Positions 35,652-44,193 of a stretch of 64,000 nucleotides of DNA are shown here, piece after piece (position 1 is the first letter of the stretch; the number at the start of each line of letters is the position of its first letter). Source of the stretch: Bacteroidota bacterium (GTDB lineage: Bacteria; Bacteroidota; Bacteroidia; Cytophagales; Cyclobacteriaceae); assembly GCA_023428695.1 (NCBI GenBank), contig JAEYWY010000026.1:62001-126000 (forward strand). Reading direction: 5' to 3'. The position numbers and the translations under genes are program-made. The notes under the pieces are model-generated. The model did not search any database. It was not told the DNA's origin and worked only from the letters and a program-made list of their open reading frames with translations.

Positions 35652-36953
35652 TCAGCGCTTCTTCTTTTTCTTTTCTTTCTTCTTTGTTTTCTTATCTCCT
35701 TCGGAACCAGCTGTAGCCAACTGCGCGACGAGTTTTTCCTTCTCGGCAGTAACCTCTGCAAGTTTATTTTCGAGTTCGGTAATTTGTTGTTCCTTCTCTG
35801 TCAGCATCGTCTCGAGTTCGCCTTCCTTCCATTCGGTTACCAGGCGTTTTTTCGCTGCCATTATCCGACGATAACTTTGGTTGATTCGTTCTTCGCTGAT
35901 TGATCCCGACGCAACCAGACGTTTAATAATGCTGTGCACTTTATCAACAGTTCGTTCTTCGCTACCGACGATGTTGTTCGAAAAGGTCATGATGTCAATG
36001 CCGGCGTTTATCGCGAGCCTGATTGCCTCTTCAAGGCCATAGTGTCTTGTAATCGCGTGCATTTGCATGTCGTCGCTGAATACGAGGCCGTCAAATCCAA
36101 GTTGCTTTCTAAGGATGCCCGAAAGGATTTCGTTCGACAACGTTCCGGGCAAGCCGTTAGCGTCCAGTTTTTTGTTCACAATGTGAGCGGACATTACTGC
36201 ATCCGCGTATCCTTTCGAAATAAGGGCCTTGTACGGAGTGAGTTCACGATCACTCCATGTTTGCGTTACGTCCGCTATGCCGAGGTGAGTATCCGCAACA
36301 GAACTGCCATGGCCCGGAAAATGCTTGAGCGCAGTCAGGACATTGTAGCGTCTGTGCTGAATAATAAATTCCTTCGCCAGGAGTGCAACTGAGTCTTCAT
36401 TGTTAGAAAATGCGCGACCGTTCCGGACTATCACCGGATTAGTGGGGTTGGCTGCGAGATCGACAACAGGAGCAAAATTCACATTGATACCTAATCCGGC
36501 CAACGTTGATGCAGTCGCTTCGGCATAGAAGCGCACTGAATCCAGCGAGTTGGATTTGCCCATTGCCTGGGCAGTGATTGATCTCGGAAATCCATATTTA
36601 TCCTTCAGACGATTCACTTTGCCACCTTCCTGATCGATGCTCACAAAAAGAGGGATGGGCGCAGCCTTTTGGTACGTCCAGATAATTCGTTTCAGTTCCG
36701 AGAATGAATTTCTTTGAGGGATGTTCTTTTCAAAAATTATAATCGATCCTGCCTTGCCTTCGCTTACTTCTCTAAGTACGGCAGGATCAACCTGGGCTTT
36801 CGGGAATCCAATGAGAATCATCTGCCCGATCTTGATATCAAGGCTGTCACGTCCCTGCTGCGCATAGGCGGATCCGGACAAAAGCAGTACTGCAACGACA
36901 AAGGTGAACCCGCGAAGCTGCTTAACAGAAGTAGATCGATTAGTAGTGTTCAT
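35652..36953 (-). CDS. Glycoside hydrolase family 3 protein with a C-terminal coiled coil
   Basis: About 433 aa from ATG 36953 (a TTG at 36965 is the first possible start). Signal peptide: GFTFVVAVLLLSGSAYAQ. The GH3 barrel has the NagZ-type loop LKHFPGHGSSVADTHLG (general acid/base His-Asp) and the nucleophile Asp in LVFSDDMQMHA, typical of beta-N-acetylhexosaminidases that remove GlcNAc from peptidoglycan. After the barrel, about 55 residues form a Glu/Lys heptad-like coiled coil (EKEQQITELENKLAEV) ending in a lysine-rich tail (KKTKKKEKKKKKR). That tail is not part of normal NagZ. It overlaps the dacB-type gene by 14 bases. Confidence 0.9.
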   Translation of the reverse strand: MNTTNRSTSVKQLRGFTFVVAVLLLSGSAYAQQGRDSLDIKIGQMILIGFPKAQVDPAVLREVSEGKAGSIIIFEKNIPQRNSFSELKRIIWTYQKAAPIPLFVSIDQEGGKVNRLKDKYGFPRSITAQAMGKSNSLDSVRFYAEATASTLAGLGINVNFAPVVDLAANPTNPVIVRNGRAFSNNEDSVALLAKEFIIQHRRYNVLTALKHFPGHGSSVADTHLGIADVTQTWSDRELTPYKALISKGYADAVMSAHIVNKKLDANGLPGTLSNEILSGILRKQLGFDGLVFSDDMQMHAITRHYGLEEAIRLAINAGIDIMTFSNNIVGSEERTVDKVHSIIKRLVASGSISEERINQSYRRIMAAKKRLVTEWKEGELETMLTEKEQQITELENKLAEVTAEKEKLVAQLATAGSEGDKKTKKKEKKKKKR

Positions 36954-38232
36954 AAAAGAGATCAAGTATGCGTTGTATGTTTGTTCTGATGGAACTCACA
37001 GGGGCAACATAGTTAGCGTTCATAAAAGAGAAAACAAGCGTTTTGCCTTTTTTGGTAACAAGGAATCCGCTTAAACTGTGATTATTGCTTAGCGTTCCGG
37101 TTTTCCCAAACACGTACGGTTCGCGCCCTGTAAACAACCGCTTTAACGTTCCGGTCCTGCCACCAGTTGCCAGCAAAGGAAATAGTCGTTCTCTCGGTAC
37201 TTTCTCATAAAGTTTCGTCCATACGCCGGCAACGAAGCGCGGTGTGAAAAGATTGTACCGCGATAAGCCCGAGCCGTCGCGCCAGTTAGGCGGGTCGGCA
37301 AGATCGGAAAAATGATTCTTTTTCATATAGCGGATTGCAATCTCCGGCATTAGTGAGTCCGAGAGTACACCCGCGCACATCAGCAAAAGTTGCTCCGCCA
37401 TGTGATTATCACTCTCCTGCATCATCACCTTGTAAACGCTGTCTGCCGGGACACTGAACAAAGTCCGTGCTCGGCTGTCAATAGGTTTTTCAATCAATCC
37501 AACATCTCGCCGCAACGTATCTTTCAGAAGGTCGGCCACGAGTTGAGGACTTGTTTTAAAGGGCACAAGCAAATCTGCAAAACGTCCATTGGCAGATGGG
37601 TGTAGCACAAAGTTGTTGGAGTCAATTCCGCGAACGACGTCGGTGTATCGCTCTGGTTTCCCAATCGAAAGAAATTGTCTGAAGTATTTTGGCACAACCA
37701 GTATCTGATCGGGCAGCGGCAATACCTGGAAACTATTTCCGTACATCGGAAAAGCCGATCGCTCCTGAGAATAGTTGTCGTCATAATCACTCCACGCCCA
37801 TCCTGGTCCGAGATGCGTCACAAAAGAATTTGATGGCGAAAAATAAATCGGCGCCGGGCTATTCTTCAGGAAATCGTAAACCCGATCATTTGAATAACAC
37901 AAGTGATTCAGAAAGGAAGGATCGGCCGTCCCCCAAAAGATGAGAGAATCAGGTGTCATCGTGTAACGCAATCCGGGTAGTGAATCTCCGAGCACCGTGA
38001 ATGCTGTGAACAACGTCAGGATCTTTGTGTTCGATGCAGGAGTAAAGTACCGATCCGACTGATACTCAAAAATCGTCTTACTTTCCTCAGGATCAATCAC
38101 GATAAAACCGGTGTGATCATGAAATTGCGATTCCACTTCTGAAAAGGCGCGATTCAACCTGCCTTTTGATATCGGCGAGCACGATTGAAAAAGTATCAGC
38201 CCGCAAACACACAGAAGGCCAATTCGCATCAT
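36940..38232 (-). CDS. D-alanyl-D-alanine carboxypeptidase/endopeptidase (PBP4-type lipoprotein)
   Basis: A 430-aa class C penicillin-binding protein of the DacB/PBP4 kind. Catalytic motifs: YFTPASNTKIL with Ser67 and Lys70, SDNHMAEQLLL (SxN), and FGKTGTLSNN (KTG). The N-terminus ends in FQSC, a lipobox, so it is anchored in a membrane. It trims peptidoglycan peptide ends or cross-links. Its start overlaps the DinB stop by 4 bases and its stop overlaps the GH3 start, so two cell-wall enzymes are translationally coupled. Confidence 0.93.
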   Translation of the reverse strand: MMRIGLLCVCGLILFQSCSPISKGRLNRAFSEVESQFHDHTGFIVIDPEESKTIFEYQSDRYFTPASNTKILTLFTAFTVLGDSLPGLRYTMTPDSLIFWGTADPSFLNHLCYSNDRVYDFLKNSPAPIYFSPSNSFVTHLGPGWAWSDYDDNYSQERSAFPMYGNSFQVLPLPDQILVVPKYFRQFLSIGKPERYTDVVRGIDSNNFVLHPSANGRFADLLVPFKTSPQLVADLLKDTLRRDVGLIEKPIDSRARTLFSVPADSVYKVMMQESDNHMAEQLLLMCAGVLSDSLMPEIAIRYMKKNHFSDLADPPNWRDGSGLSRYNLFTPRFVAGVWTKLYEKVPRERLFPLLATGGRTGTLKRLFTGREPYVFGKTGTLSNNHSLSGFLVTKKGKTLVFSFMNANYVAPVSSIRTNIQRILDLFYEHY

Positions 38233-38750
38233 TGCTTCAGATACCTTTCTGTCAGCACCGACAAGTGATGCAGCTCATGGCCTGGGATGATGTACCCGAT
38301 CGCTCTAACAGTAAGCCGCGACTTATTCGCTTCGCCTTCGCGATCAAGCATCTCTTCAGTAAACGCTTGGAAAAGGTCGCGTGTTGTCGCCCGAAGCCGC
38401 GCCATGGCATCGGCGATTTCCTTTATTGTGCGTGCGTGTGCGTTCGAGTGTGGAACGTAGTGATTTTCATCAAATCCAGGTAACGGCGTAGCATCCAGGC
38501 GGCTAAAACAAAGAGCGCGATAGCAAAACACCCGTTCTGCATCCATCATGTGCGTTAGCACCTCCTTGATTGTCCACTTGCCATCGGCGTACGCATAGGT
38601 TCCGAGAGCTTCGGGAATGGACGCAACGAGACTTGCCCTCCTTTCGTCAGCGATCCTCAATGCTTCATCGATTTGATAATTTTTTGAGTGAGCCACATAG
38701 GTCTGATAAAATGGGGGAACATTAGCAGGTGAAAAAACCTCGTTCATCAT
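38229..38750 (-). CDS. DinB family protein
   Basis: A 173-aa DinB-like four-helix protein, distinct from the one at 18.5 kb. The metal histidines fit EVLTHMMDAERVF and GHELHHLSVL near the C-terminus. Proteins with this layout (DinB_2) are often thiol-dependent transferases. ATG 38750 is the first of two adjacent Met codons. It overlaps the histidine kinase stop and the dacB start by 4 bases each, so it is coupled within a five-gene run. Its role in a cell-wall context is unclear. Confidence 0.87.
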   Translation of the reverse strand: MMNEVFSPANVPPFYQTYVAHSKNYQIDEALRIADERRASLVASIPEALGTYAYADGKWTIKEVLTHMMDAERVFCYRALCFSRLDATPLPGFDENHYVPHSNAHARTIKEIADAMARLRATTRDLFQAFTEEMLDREGEANKSRLTVRAIGYIIPGHELHHLSVLTERYLKQ

Positions 38751-41410
38751 GTATTGTTGGGTAAGGTTATAGTGATTCGTGTTCCTTTGCCGTATTCGCT
38801 TGTAAGATCAATTTTTCCGCGGAGTTTCTCAACCGCCTGCTTAACAATATACATTCCCAGTCCCGAACCTTGCGATTTGTCTGTCGCCCTGTAGAACATG
38901 TTGAATATCTTAGCCCGATGTTCTTCCTTTATGCCGATGCCGTTGTCCTCAAACGAAAGTACCATAGCGCCGCCAGACGCCAGTCCCCGAATCTTTAAGA
39001 AGCTTTCGACATCGGTATTCCGGTATTTGAATGCGTTACTGACAATGTTTGAAACGATGATTTTCAAACGAAGCTTATCGCTCTTTATTCGGGCGGGTAA
39101 CGGATCGATATCGATGATGGTTTTCATCTGCGGCGTTAAGTCCATGTGCTCGAGTTCTGACAGGCAGGAGCTGACAAGTGCCAGAAGATCGACCTCCTCA
39201 TGATCAGCTTCCATTCGGTTAACGCGCGCATAATCGAGCATCGAACGAATGAATTCATCCAGTTTCCGCGCGCGCCCGTCAATTTTTGAAAGATAGTCGC
39301 GAAAAGTAGACGGATCGTTGTCGAGGTGCGCCAGATTGACGAGCCCGATGATGGAACTTAATGGCGATCGAAGGTCGTGGGATGTTTTGTACATCAACTG
39401 ATCGAGCTCAAAATTGCGATCACTCAATTCCTTTAACGCGGCTTTCAGACTTTCTTCCTGGCGTGCAAGCTGTTTGTTTTGTTGCGTGAGCTCTTCATTC
39501 AGTGCGCGGTTTCGTTGTTCGATTTGTTTCCGGTTAGTAATATTTTTTACGAACACCGTCGCACCGGTGATCATGCCATGGTGGTCTACAATGGGATTAA
39601 AAGATGTCTCAAGTATCTGATCATCAGGGAACGTTTCTTCAACAGTGGTTCGATCGCCGGATAACGCTTTCTCGACATGACCTTTCATCTTTCTCCAGAC
39701 TGCGCCGGGCACAACGTCCGCCGCCCTTGCTCCCCTCGAAACGTTTCCTCCGAAAAGGCGGTGAAACCCTTTCGCAAAGGAATTATTGAAAAGCGTAACC
39801 GTGAATTTCCTGTCCAGGGCGACTATACCATCCGACGTGCTTTCCATTACACCTTCAAGGTTGGCATTGATCGCGTTGATTATCTGTTCATATCTTTTTC
39901 TGTCGGTGATATCCTGCACAAAGACAGCAACACCCTTCACTTCGTCATTGTCGCCACGAATCGGATTGTACGTCGTTTGAATGTAACCCTGGTATTTTTC
40001 GAAATCCTGATAATGTTCGGACACAAAATGTTCGCCTGTCAGCGCCCGAAGCAATTCTGCTTTCACCCATCTGCTATCGCGGTGGCCGCGCAGAAACCGC
40101 ATCTTGTTTTTGCCTATACCAATGTCCGCGTTGTACAACATCGACATGATTTTTTTGTGTCGTTGATTGAAGGCGGTGTAATTTAAATTGTTGTCAACAG
40201 AAAAGATGGACTCATCGGAGCTTTCGAGTACGCCTTCGAGGTTTTCATTAAGGTGTTTGATCTCCTGTTCAGCACGCCGCAGATGCGTTATATCTGTGAT
40301 AAAACCGATGATGAACTTGTCGCCCTTGTCGTTGATGTAGCGCGACTTCACGGTAAGTAAATAGTGAGTCTTTCCATGCCGCGTAAGCACCTCCTCATTC
40401 ACACCAGTATTACCGGTTCGCAACGTTTCATTGTCAGCTTTCCAGAAAACCTTTGCCTCCCCGGGACTGAGAAAATCAGGGTCTGACTTGCCGAGAATCT
40501 GCTCTCTCGGTTTTCCGACGAGATCGCAAAAACTGTCGTTGCACATAATCCAGCGATGCTTTTCATCCTTGATGAATACAGGCGCGGCGACGGTGTTGAG
40601 GATGTTGTTGAAGAAATTTCGCGACTCAATCAACTGAACCTCCGCCTGTTTTTCTTTTGTGATATCGCGCAACGTTCCGACGAAATGTCCCGCCTTCCCT
40701 TCATATTCAAGTAGCGTTACGTTGAGTACGCCCCAATATGCATCTCCGTTTCGCCTTCTGAGTATAACCTGCCGATCACGGAGTGAACCTGTCCTTTTGA
40801 GGTCGTGTACAACCTCCTTGTGTATGCTCTTTTCCGAGAATATTTTTTCCGGACGGATTTTCTCGAGCTCAGCAAAATTTCGAAACCCTGTTATCTTCAG
40901 AAATGCGTCGTTTGCATAGATGAATTGTTTTCCAAGGATTCCCATGAAAATACCCTCGGATACATTTTGATTGATTGTCTCAAGCAATCCTTGTGCACGG
41001 CGACCGCGTTCTTCTGCGAGCCTTATTGCCGTTATGTCGCGAAAGTTCGAGACGATTCCACCGATCTCGGCGATGTGCACATGATTTGTGAGACGAGATT
41101 CTATCCAGCGGTAGGTACCTGTCCGGTGTTTGACACGGTGAATAAGCGTTATGCTTTTGCCGGGTTGTTTTAGCAGTTTCAAAACAGCCTTCCGTGTTCC
41201 GCCCGCATCAGCTGGATGCATGAAGCTTTCCCATTTTTTTCCGAGCGTATGACGTAGTGCAAATCCGGTAATTTTCGCAACGGCAGGTGTAGCGTATCGG
41301 ATACGTCCATCAGCTCCATAAAGCACCACCCCGTCGTGCGCACGTTCAATCAGGGCTTTGAACTGCTTCCCTGTCAGTTGCGAAGGAGATGGTTCTTTCT
41401 TTTTTTTCAT
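38747..41410 (-). CDS. Five-PAS cytoplasmic sensor histidine kinase
   Basis: An 887-aa kinase with no membrane segment or signal peptide. Five PAS domains are seen at about 14-135, 140-262, 263-385, 386-510 and 511-640 (the repeated GxIxxxNxxF and DITxRK-type ends mark each). A short coiled coil leads to HisKA with TSHDLRSPLSSIIGLV (phospho-His) and the HATPase with NIVSNAFKYRN (N box), FEDNGIGIKEE (G1) and GSGLGMYIVKQ (G2). No receiver domain and no response regulator are nearby. It starts 12 bases after the triple-Y sensor gene. Confidence 0.93.
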   Translation of the reverse strand: MKKKKEPSPSQLTGKQFKALIERAHDGVVLYGADGRIRYATPAVAKITGFALRHTLGKKWESFMHPADAGGTRKAVLKLLKQPGKSITLIHRVKHRTGTYRWIESRLTNHVHIAEIGGIVSNFRDITAIRLAEERGRRAQGLLETINQNVSEGIFMGILGKQFIYANDAFLKITGFRNFAELEKIRPEKIFSEKSIHKEVVHDLKRTGSLRDRQVILRRRNGDAYWGVLNVTLLEYEGKAGHFVGTLRDITKEKQAEVQLIESRNFFNNILNTVAAPVFIKDEKHRWIMCNDSFCDLVGKPREQILGKSDPDFLSPGEAKVFWKADNETLRTGNTGVNEEVLTRHGKTHYLLTVKSRYINDKGDKFIIGFITDITHLRRAEQEIKHLNENLEGVLESSDESIFSVDNNLNYTAFNQRHKKIMSMLYNADIGIGKNKMRFLRGHRDSRWVKAELLRALTGEHFVSEHYQDFEKYQGYIQTTYNPIRGDNDEVKGVAVFVQDITDRKRYEQIINAINANLEGVMESTSDGIVALDRKFTVTLFNNSFAKGFHRLFGGNVSRGARAADVVPGAVWRKMKGHVEKALSGDRTTVEETFPDDQILETSFNPIVDHHGMITGATVFVKNITNRKQIEQRNRALNEELTQQNKQLARQEESLKAALKELSDRNFELDQLMYKTSHDLRSPLSSIIGLVNLAHLDNDPSTFRDYLSKIDGRARKLDEFIRSMLDYARVNRMEADHEEVDLLALVSSCLSELEHMDLTPQMKTIIDIDPLPARIKSDKLRLKIIVSNIVSNAFKYRNTDVESFLKIRGLASGGAMVLSFEDNGIGIKEEHRAKIFNMFYRATDKSQGSGLGMYIVKQAVEKLRGKIDLTSEYGKGTRITITLPNNT

Positions 41411-41422
41411 GATCGAGCCTTT

Positions 41423-44134
41423 CTAGCCATTGTCCTTGCGGATCACGTCTTCGGAAAAGTCGCGACTGGCTTTTGGAAGAATAAGTTTGTGAAGACGATC
41501 GCCGCGTTCCAAAGACCGTAACATACGTTCCCGCAAAAAGCCTTCAACAGGTAGTATCAACATCGCGATCGCAACCTGTACGATAAAATCAATAACCGGA
41601 GTCGTTTTTGTCTCTAACGTATCACCGACAACAGTTTCAACCAGCTGGATCATTATGATGATTGTCAGAAGCATCAGAAGCCTGCTGATGATCCGATAAC
41701 GAACACTAAGCCGGAATGACAATATAACCAGAAGCGATAAGAGCACGACCTCGAATGCATAAAACCATGGACGTCTCCAGTACGGAGGAATAATATTCAA
41801 TTTCAATTCGCCCATATTTTTTGTCTCGCCGAAAATATCACGCGACTCAACTTGCAGAACGTAGTCACCCGGTGGGAGATAAGGAATCTCAATAGTGTTG
41901 TTGGTTTGACTCCAGTCGGACCAGTTCTTGTCGAGGCCTTTGATCAGGTACCGATATTCCACAGCCTGTGGGGCGAGATAATCGGGTTGAACCACTTCAA
42001 TGACCACTGCGCTGGTTTCGCTTCTCGTGTGAACATCCAGGCGTTTGCCGCCCTGAACGAGTTCACCATTGCGAACTGATTTTAGAATCAGGGGAAACCC
42101 GGCTGAGTACGGTCGTACTCTATCGCTATAAAATTTGAAGAGCTCGTTACTGCCTGTGATGATCCAAAGATCGCCGGAGTTTTTGTCGGACATAAGAAAT
42201 CGTATGTTCCGAAACAGATTCAGCAGTCCTGAGTTTCTGCTTTCGCGCTCGTTTCCGAGGACTTTCCACCCGTGTTCATCGCGATACCAAAGACTTTGCC
42301 CATCGGAAAAATAATTCGATGGCCGTATTTCCCCAAGGCTGTCGATCGGGTTAAGTTTATTCGCGTCGTGGTCGAATGAAAAAAATCCCTGTGAGTTCAC
42401 AAACAAAAGATTGCCATCTCTCGCTAATCCGACCAAGTCATCATAGTTGGGGTTGTCAAATGGGACTATCTGAATGTCGCTTAGCCCGGTCGTTGTGGTT
42501 ACCACCTCATAAAATCGTTCCTGCGAACAAAGCCATACATGGCCCGACGCAGTCTCAAAGATGTGGCCGATCTGATCATTGACATTAACAAGAAAGTCTT
42601 CGCTCTTCCAGGCGGTTTGATCGTGCCTTAACACGTGAACCTTGTCGGAATAAGTTGCAACGAACAACAGGCCATCGCTCGTCCCGTAAAGAAAACGCGC
42701 CGGCGATTCTATCAGGAGCTTGCCTTTCAATCCGTTTACTTCAAATGTTCCGCCCAATCCCGCTGCGATGAGTTTCCCGTTTACTTCGACAAGCTGAGTT
42801 ACTTTCGCTTCAATTCCCTCGACTTTTCTGTACACAAAGTTTGAGGTGCGAAAAATCCGTTCAGTCCGAAGTACCTTTTGTTTCGACGACGTATTCTCCT
42901 TTGATTTCTCTTCTTTTCCTGATGCGGCTTCATCCGTTGTACTCTTGCGACGTTTGAATATTCCAAATAGTCCCCGCTTCTTTGATTCTACCGGGGCGGG
43001 CTCATCGGAGGTGGTGGCGCGTTCCTTCTGTTTTTTGCTGCCTTTCTGCGGTGCATCGACATAGTAGGAAATTTCTTCATAGACATCTTCCTTTTCGAGT
43101 TTGTAAAGACCGAGGGATGTTCCAACGAAGACAGAATTCTTATGCGTCATTGCGCACAACAGATTTCCCTGAAGTCCGGAATAATGGTTAAAGGAACGAA
43201 AGGGCAGATAAGGAACGATTCGCGTGAAGCCGAATTCATGCGCGGCCCAAACGGAAAGCGAACGATCCGAAAATAATGTGAATATCTCGTTGTCAGGAAG
43301 GCCTTTCGAGTTATTTACAATCTCGTACGTTTTTCCCGTGCTGATGTTGATAAAGATGAGTCCGCCGCGCAGTGTACCAAGTGCAATTAATTCACTGCTG
43401 ACCCACGTTCCCTGAACAATGACACTGCGGTCGAGATACTGCTGATCTTCCAGTACAAGCATCCGCGGAGTTCTACTATTCCCGTAGAGGTATACTCTGT
43501 TGTCACTGAAACCAACGATGTAGTTGTTATCGTGCCGTGACGAAAACACGATCACACCCCTTGTCGCTGGTCCCGTCGTTGCTGGTGAAAGTGCACCGTC
43601 TTTCAGGCGCAGCGTCGATTCATTTGAGATCGTAACGTAAACGTCTCCTGCCACTTCAAAAATACCGGTTATCGATCCTTCTGAATCAAGGGGGATTTCG
43701 GTGATTTTCCGTGATTCGATTTCAACATCGAAGACGAATTCTTCATTGACGAAATAGATGTGCCCGTTGGCAGACGTACTTTGAAATACGTTTCTGGCAT
43801 TGCTTGTAAGCGTTGTCTGTTCCGGTTCGCCGGTAGAACTGAACGACACCAATCCGAACCCTGCCACGCCGCCCCAGAAAATCTCACCGGTCTCAACAAC
43901 ATTTAATGTATACACCGCGCCATTTCCTTTGACGACATTCCAGTTTCGTCCATCGAACTGGAGGATGCCGCTTCGTGTTGCGAAATAAATTATTCCATTC
44001 GGATGTTGTGTTGCCTGAAAGCAAACGTTATCCAGCCGATCCTGTCCGGGGGAATAGTGCGAGAGAAAATAGTTTCCGGATTGAGAAAACGAAAGAAAGC
44101 TTCCGAAAACCAATACCAACAATAGGTAACGCAT
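41423..44134 (-). CDS. Propeller and triple-Y sensor protein without kinase
   Basis: A 903-aa secreted/membrane protein. After a signal peptide (YLLLVLVFGSFLSFSQ) about 650 residues form repeat blades like two-component regulator propellers (NGIIYFATRSGILQFDGRNW). A Lys/Glu-rich insert (about residues 365-420) is seen. A Y_Y_Y domain follows (YRYLIKGLDKNWSDWSQTNN to YLPPGDYVLQVESRD), then a transmembrane helix (FEVVLLSLLVILSFRLSV) and two more, ending in a short cytoplasmic tail without HisKA or HTH. It appears to be the sensor half of a hybrid kinase. The kinase gene is 12 bases downstream. Confidence 0.88.
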   Translation of the reverse strand: MRYLLLVLVFGSFLSFSQSGNYFLSHYSPGQDRLDNVCFQATQHPNGIIYFATRSGILQFDGRNWNVVKGNGAVYTLNVVETGEIFWGGVAGFGLVSFSSTGEPEQTTLTSNARNVFQSTSANGHIYFVNEEFVFDVEIESRKITEIPLDSEGSITGIFEVAGDVYVTISNESTLRLKDGALSPATTGPATRGVIVFSSRHDNNYIVGFSDNRVYLYGNSRTPRMLVLEDQQYLDRSVIVQGTWVSSELIALGTLRGGLIFINISTGKTYEIVNNSKGLPDNEIFTLFSDRSLSVWAAHEFGFTRIVPYLPFRSFNHYSGLQGNLLCAMTHKNSVFVGTSLGLYKLEKEDVYEEISYYVDAPQKGSKKQKERATTSDEPAPVESKKRGLFGIFKRRKSTTDEAASGKEEKSKENTSSKQKVLRTERIFRTSNFVYRKVEGIEAKVTQLVEVNGKLIAAGLGGTFEVNGLKGKLLIESPARFLYGTSDGLLFVATYSDKVHVLRHDQTAWKSEDFLVNVNDQIGHIFETASGHVWLCSQERFYEVVTTTTGLSDIQIVPFDNPNYDDLVGLARDGNLLFVNSQGFFSFDHDANKLNPIDSLGEIRPSNYFSDGQSLWYRDEHGWKVLGNERESRNSGLLNLFRNIRFLMSDKNSGDLWIITGSNELFKFYSDRVRPYSAGFPLILKSVRNGELVQGGKRLDVHTRSETSAVVIEVVQPDYLAPQAVEYRYLIKGLDKNWSDWSQTNNTIEIPYLPPGDYVLQVESRDIFGETKNMGELKLNIIPPYWRRPWFYAFEVVLLSLLVILSFRLSVRYRIISRLLMLLTIIIMIQLVETVVGDTLETKTTPVIDFIVQVAIAMLILPVEGFLRERMLRSLERGDRLHKLILPKASRDFSEDVIRKDNG

Positions 44135-44151
44135 ACGGCGGAGTACTTAAA

Positions 44152-44159
44152 CAAAACTA
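44152..44159 (-). promoter_or_regulatory. Bacteroidota -7 promoter element before the sensor operon
   Basis: On the minus strand this reads TAGTTTTG, a TAnnTTTG match 17 bases upstream of the sensor start codon at 44134. No -33 TTG at the normal distance is seen. Confidence 0.35.
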
Positions 44160-44193
44160 CGCAAATATCCCCGGTTTTCAGATATGGGGTGCG

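Noticed and set aside
35241..35903. A 220-aa plus-strand frame across the hutG/GH3 boundary
   Set aside because: It is antisense to two well-supported genes (hutG and GH3) and has low-complexity Phe/Leu runs caused by the lysine codons of the GH3 tail.
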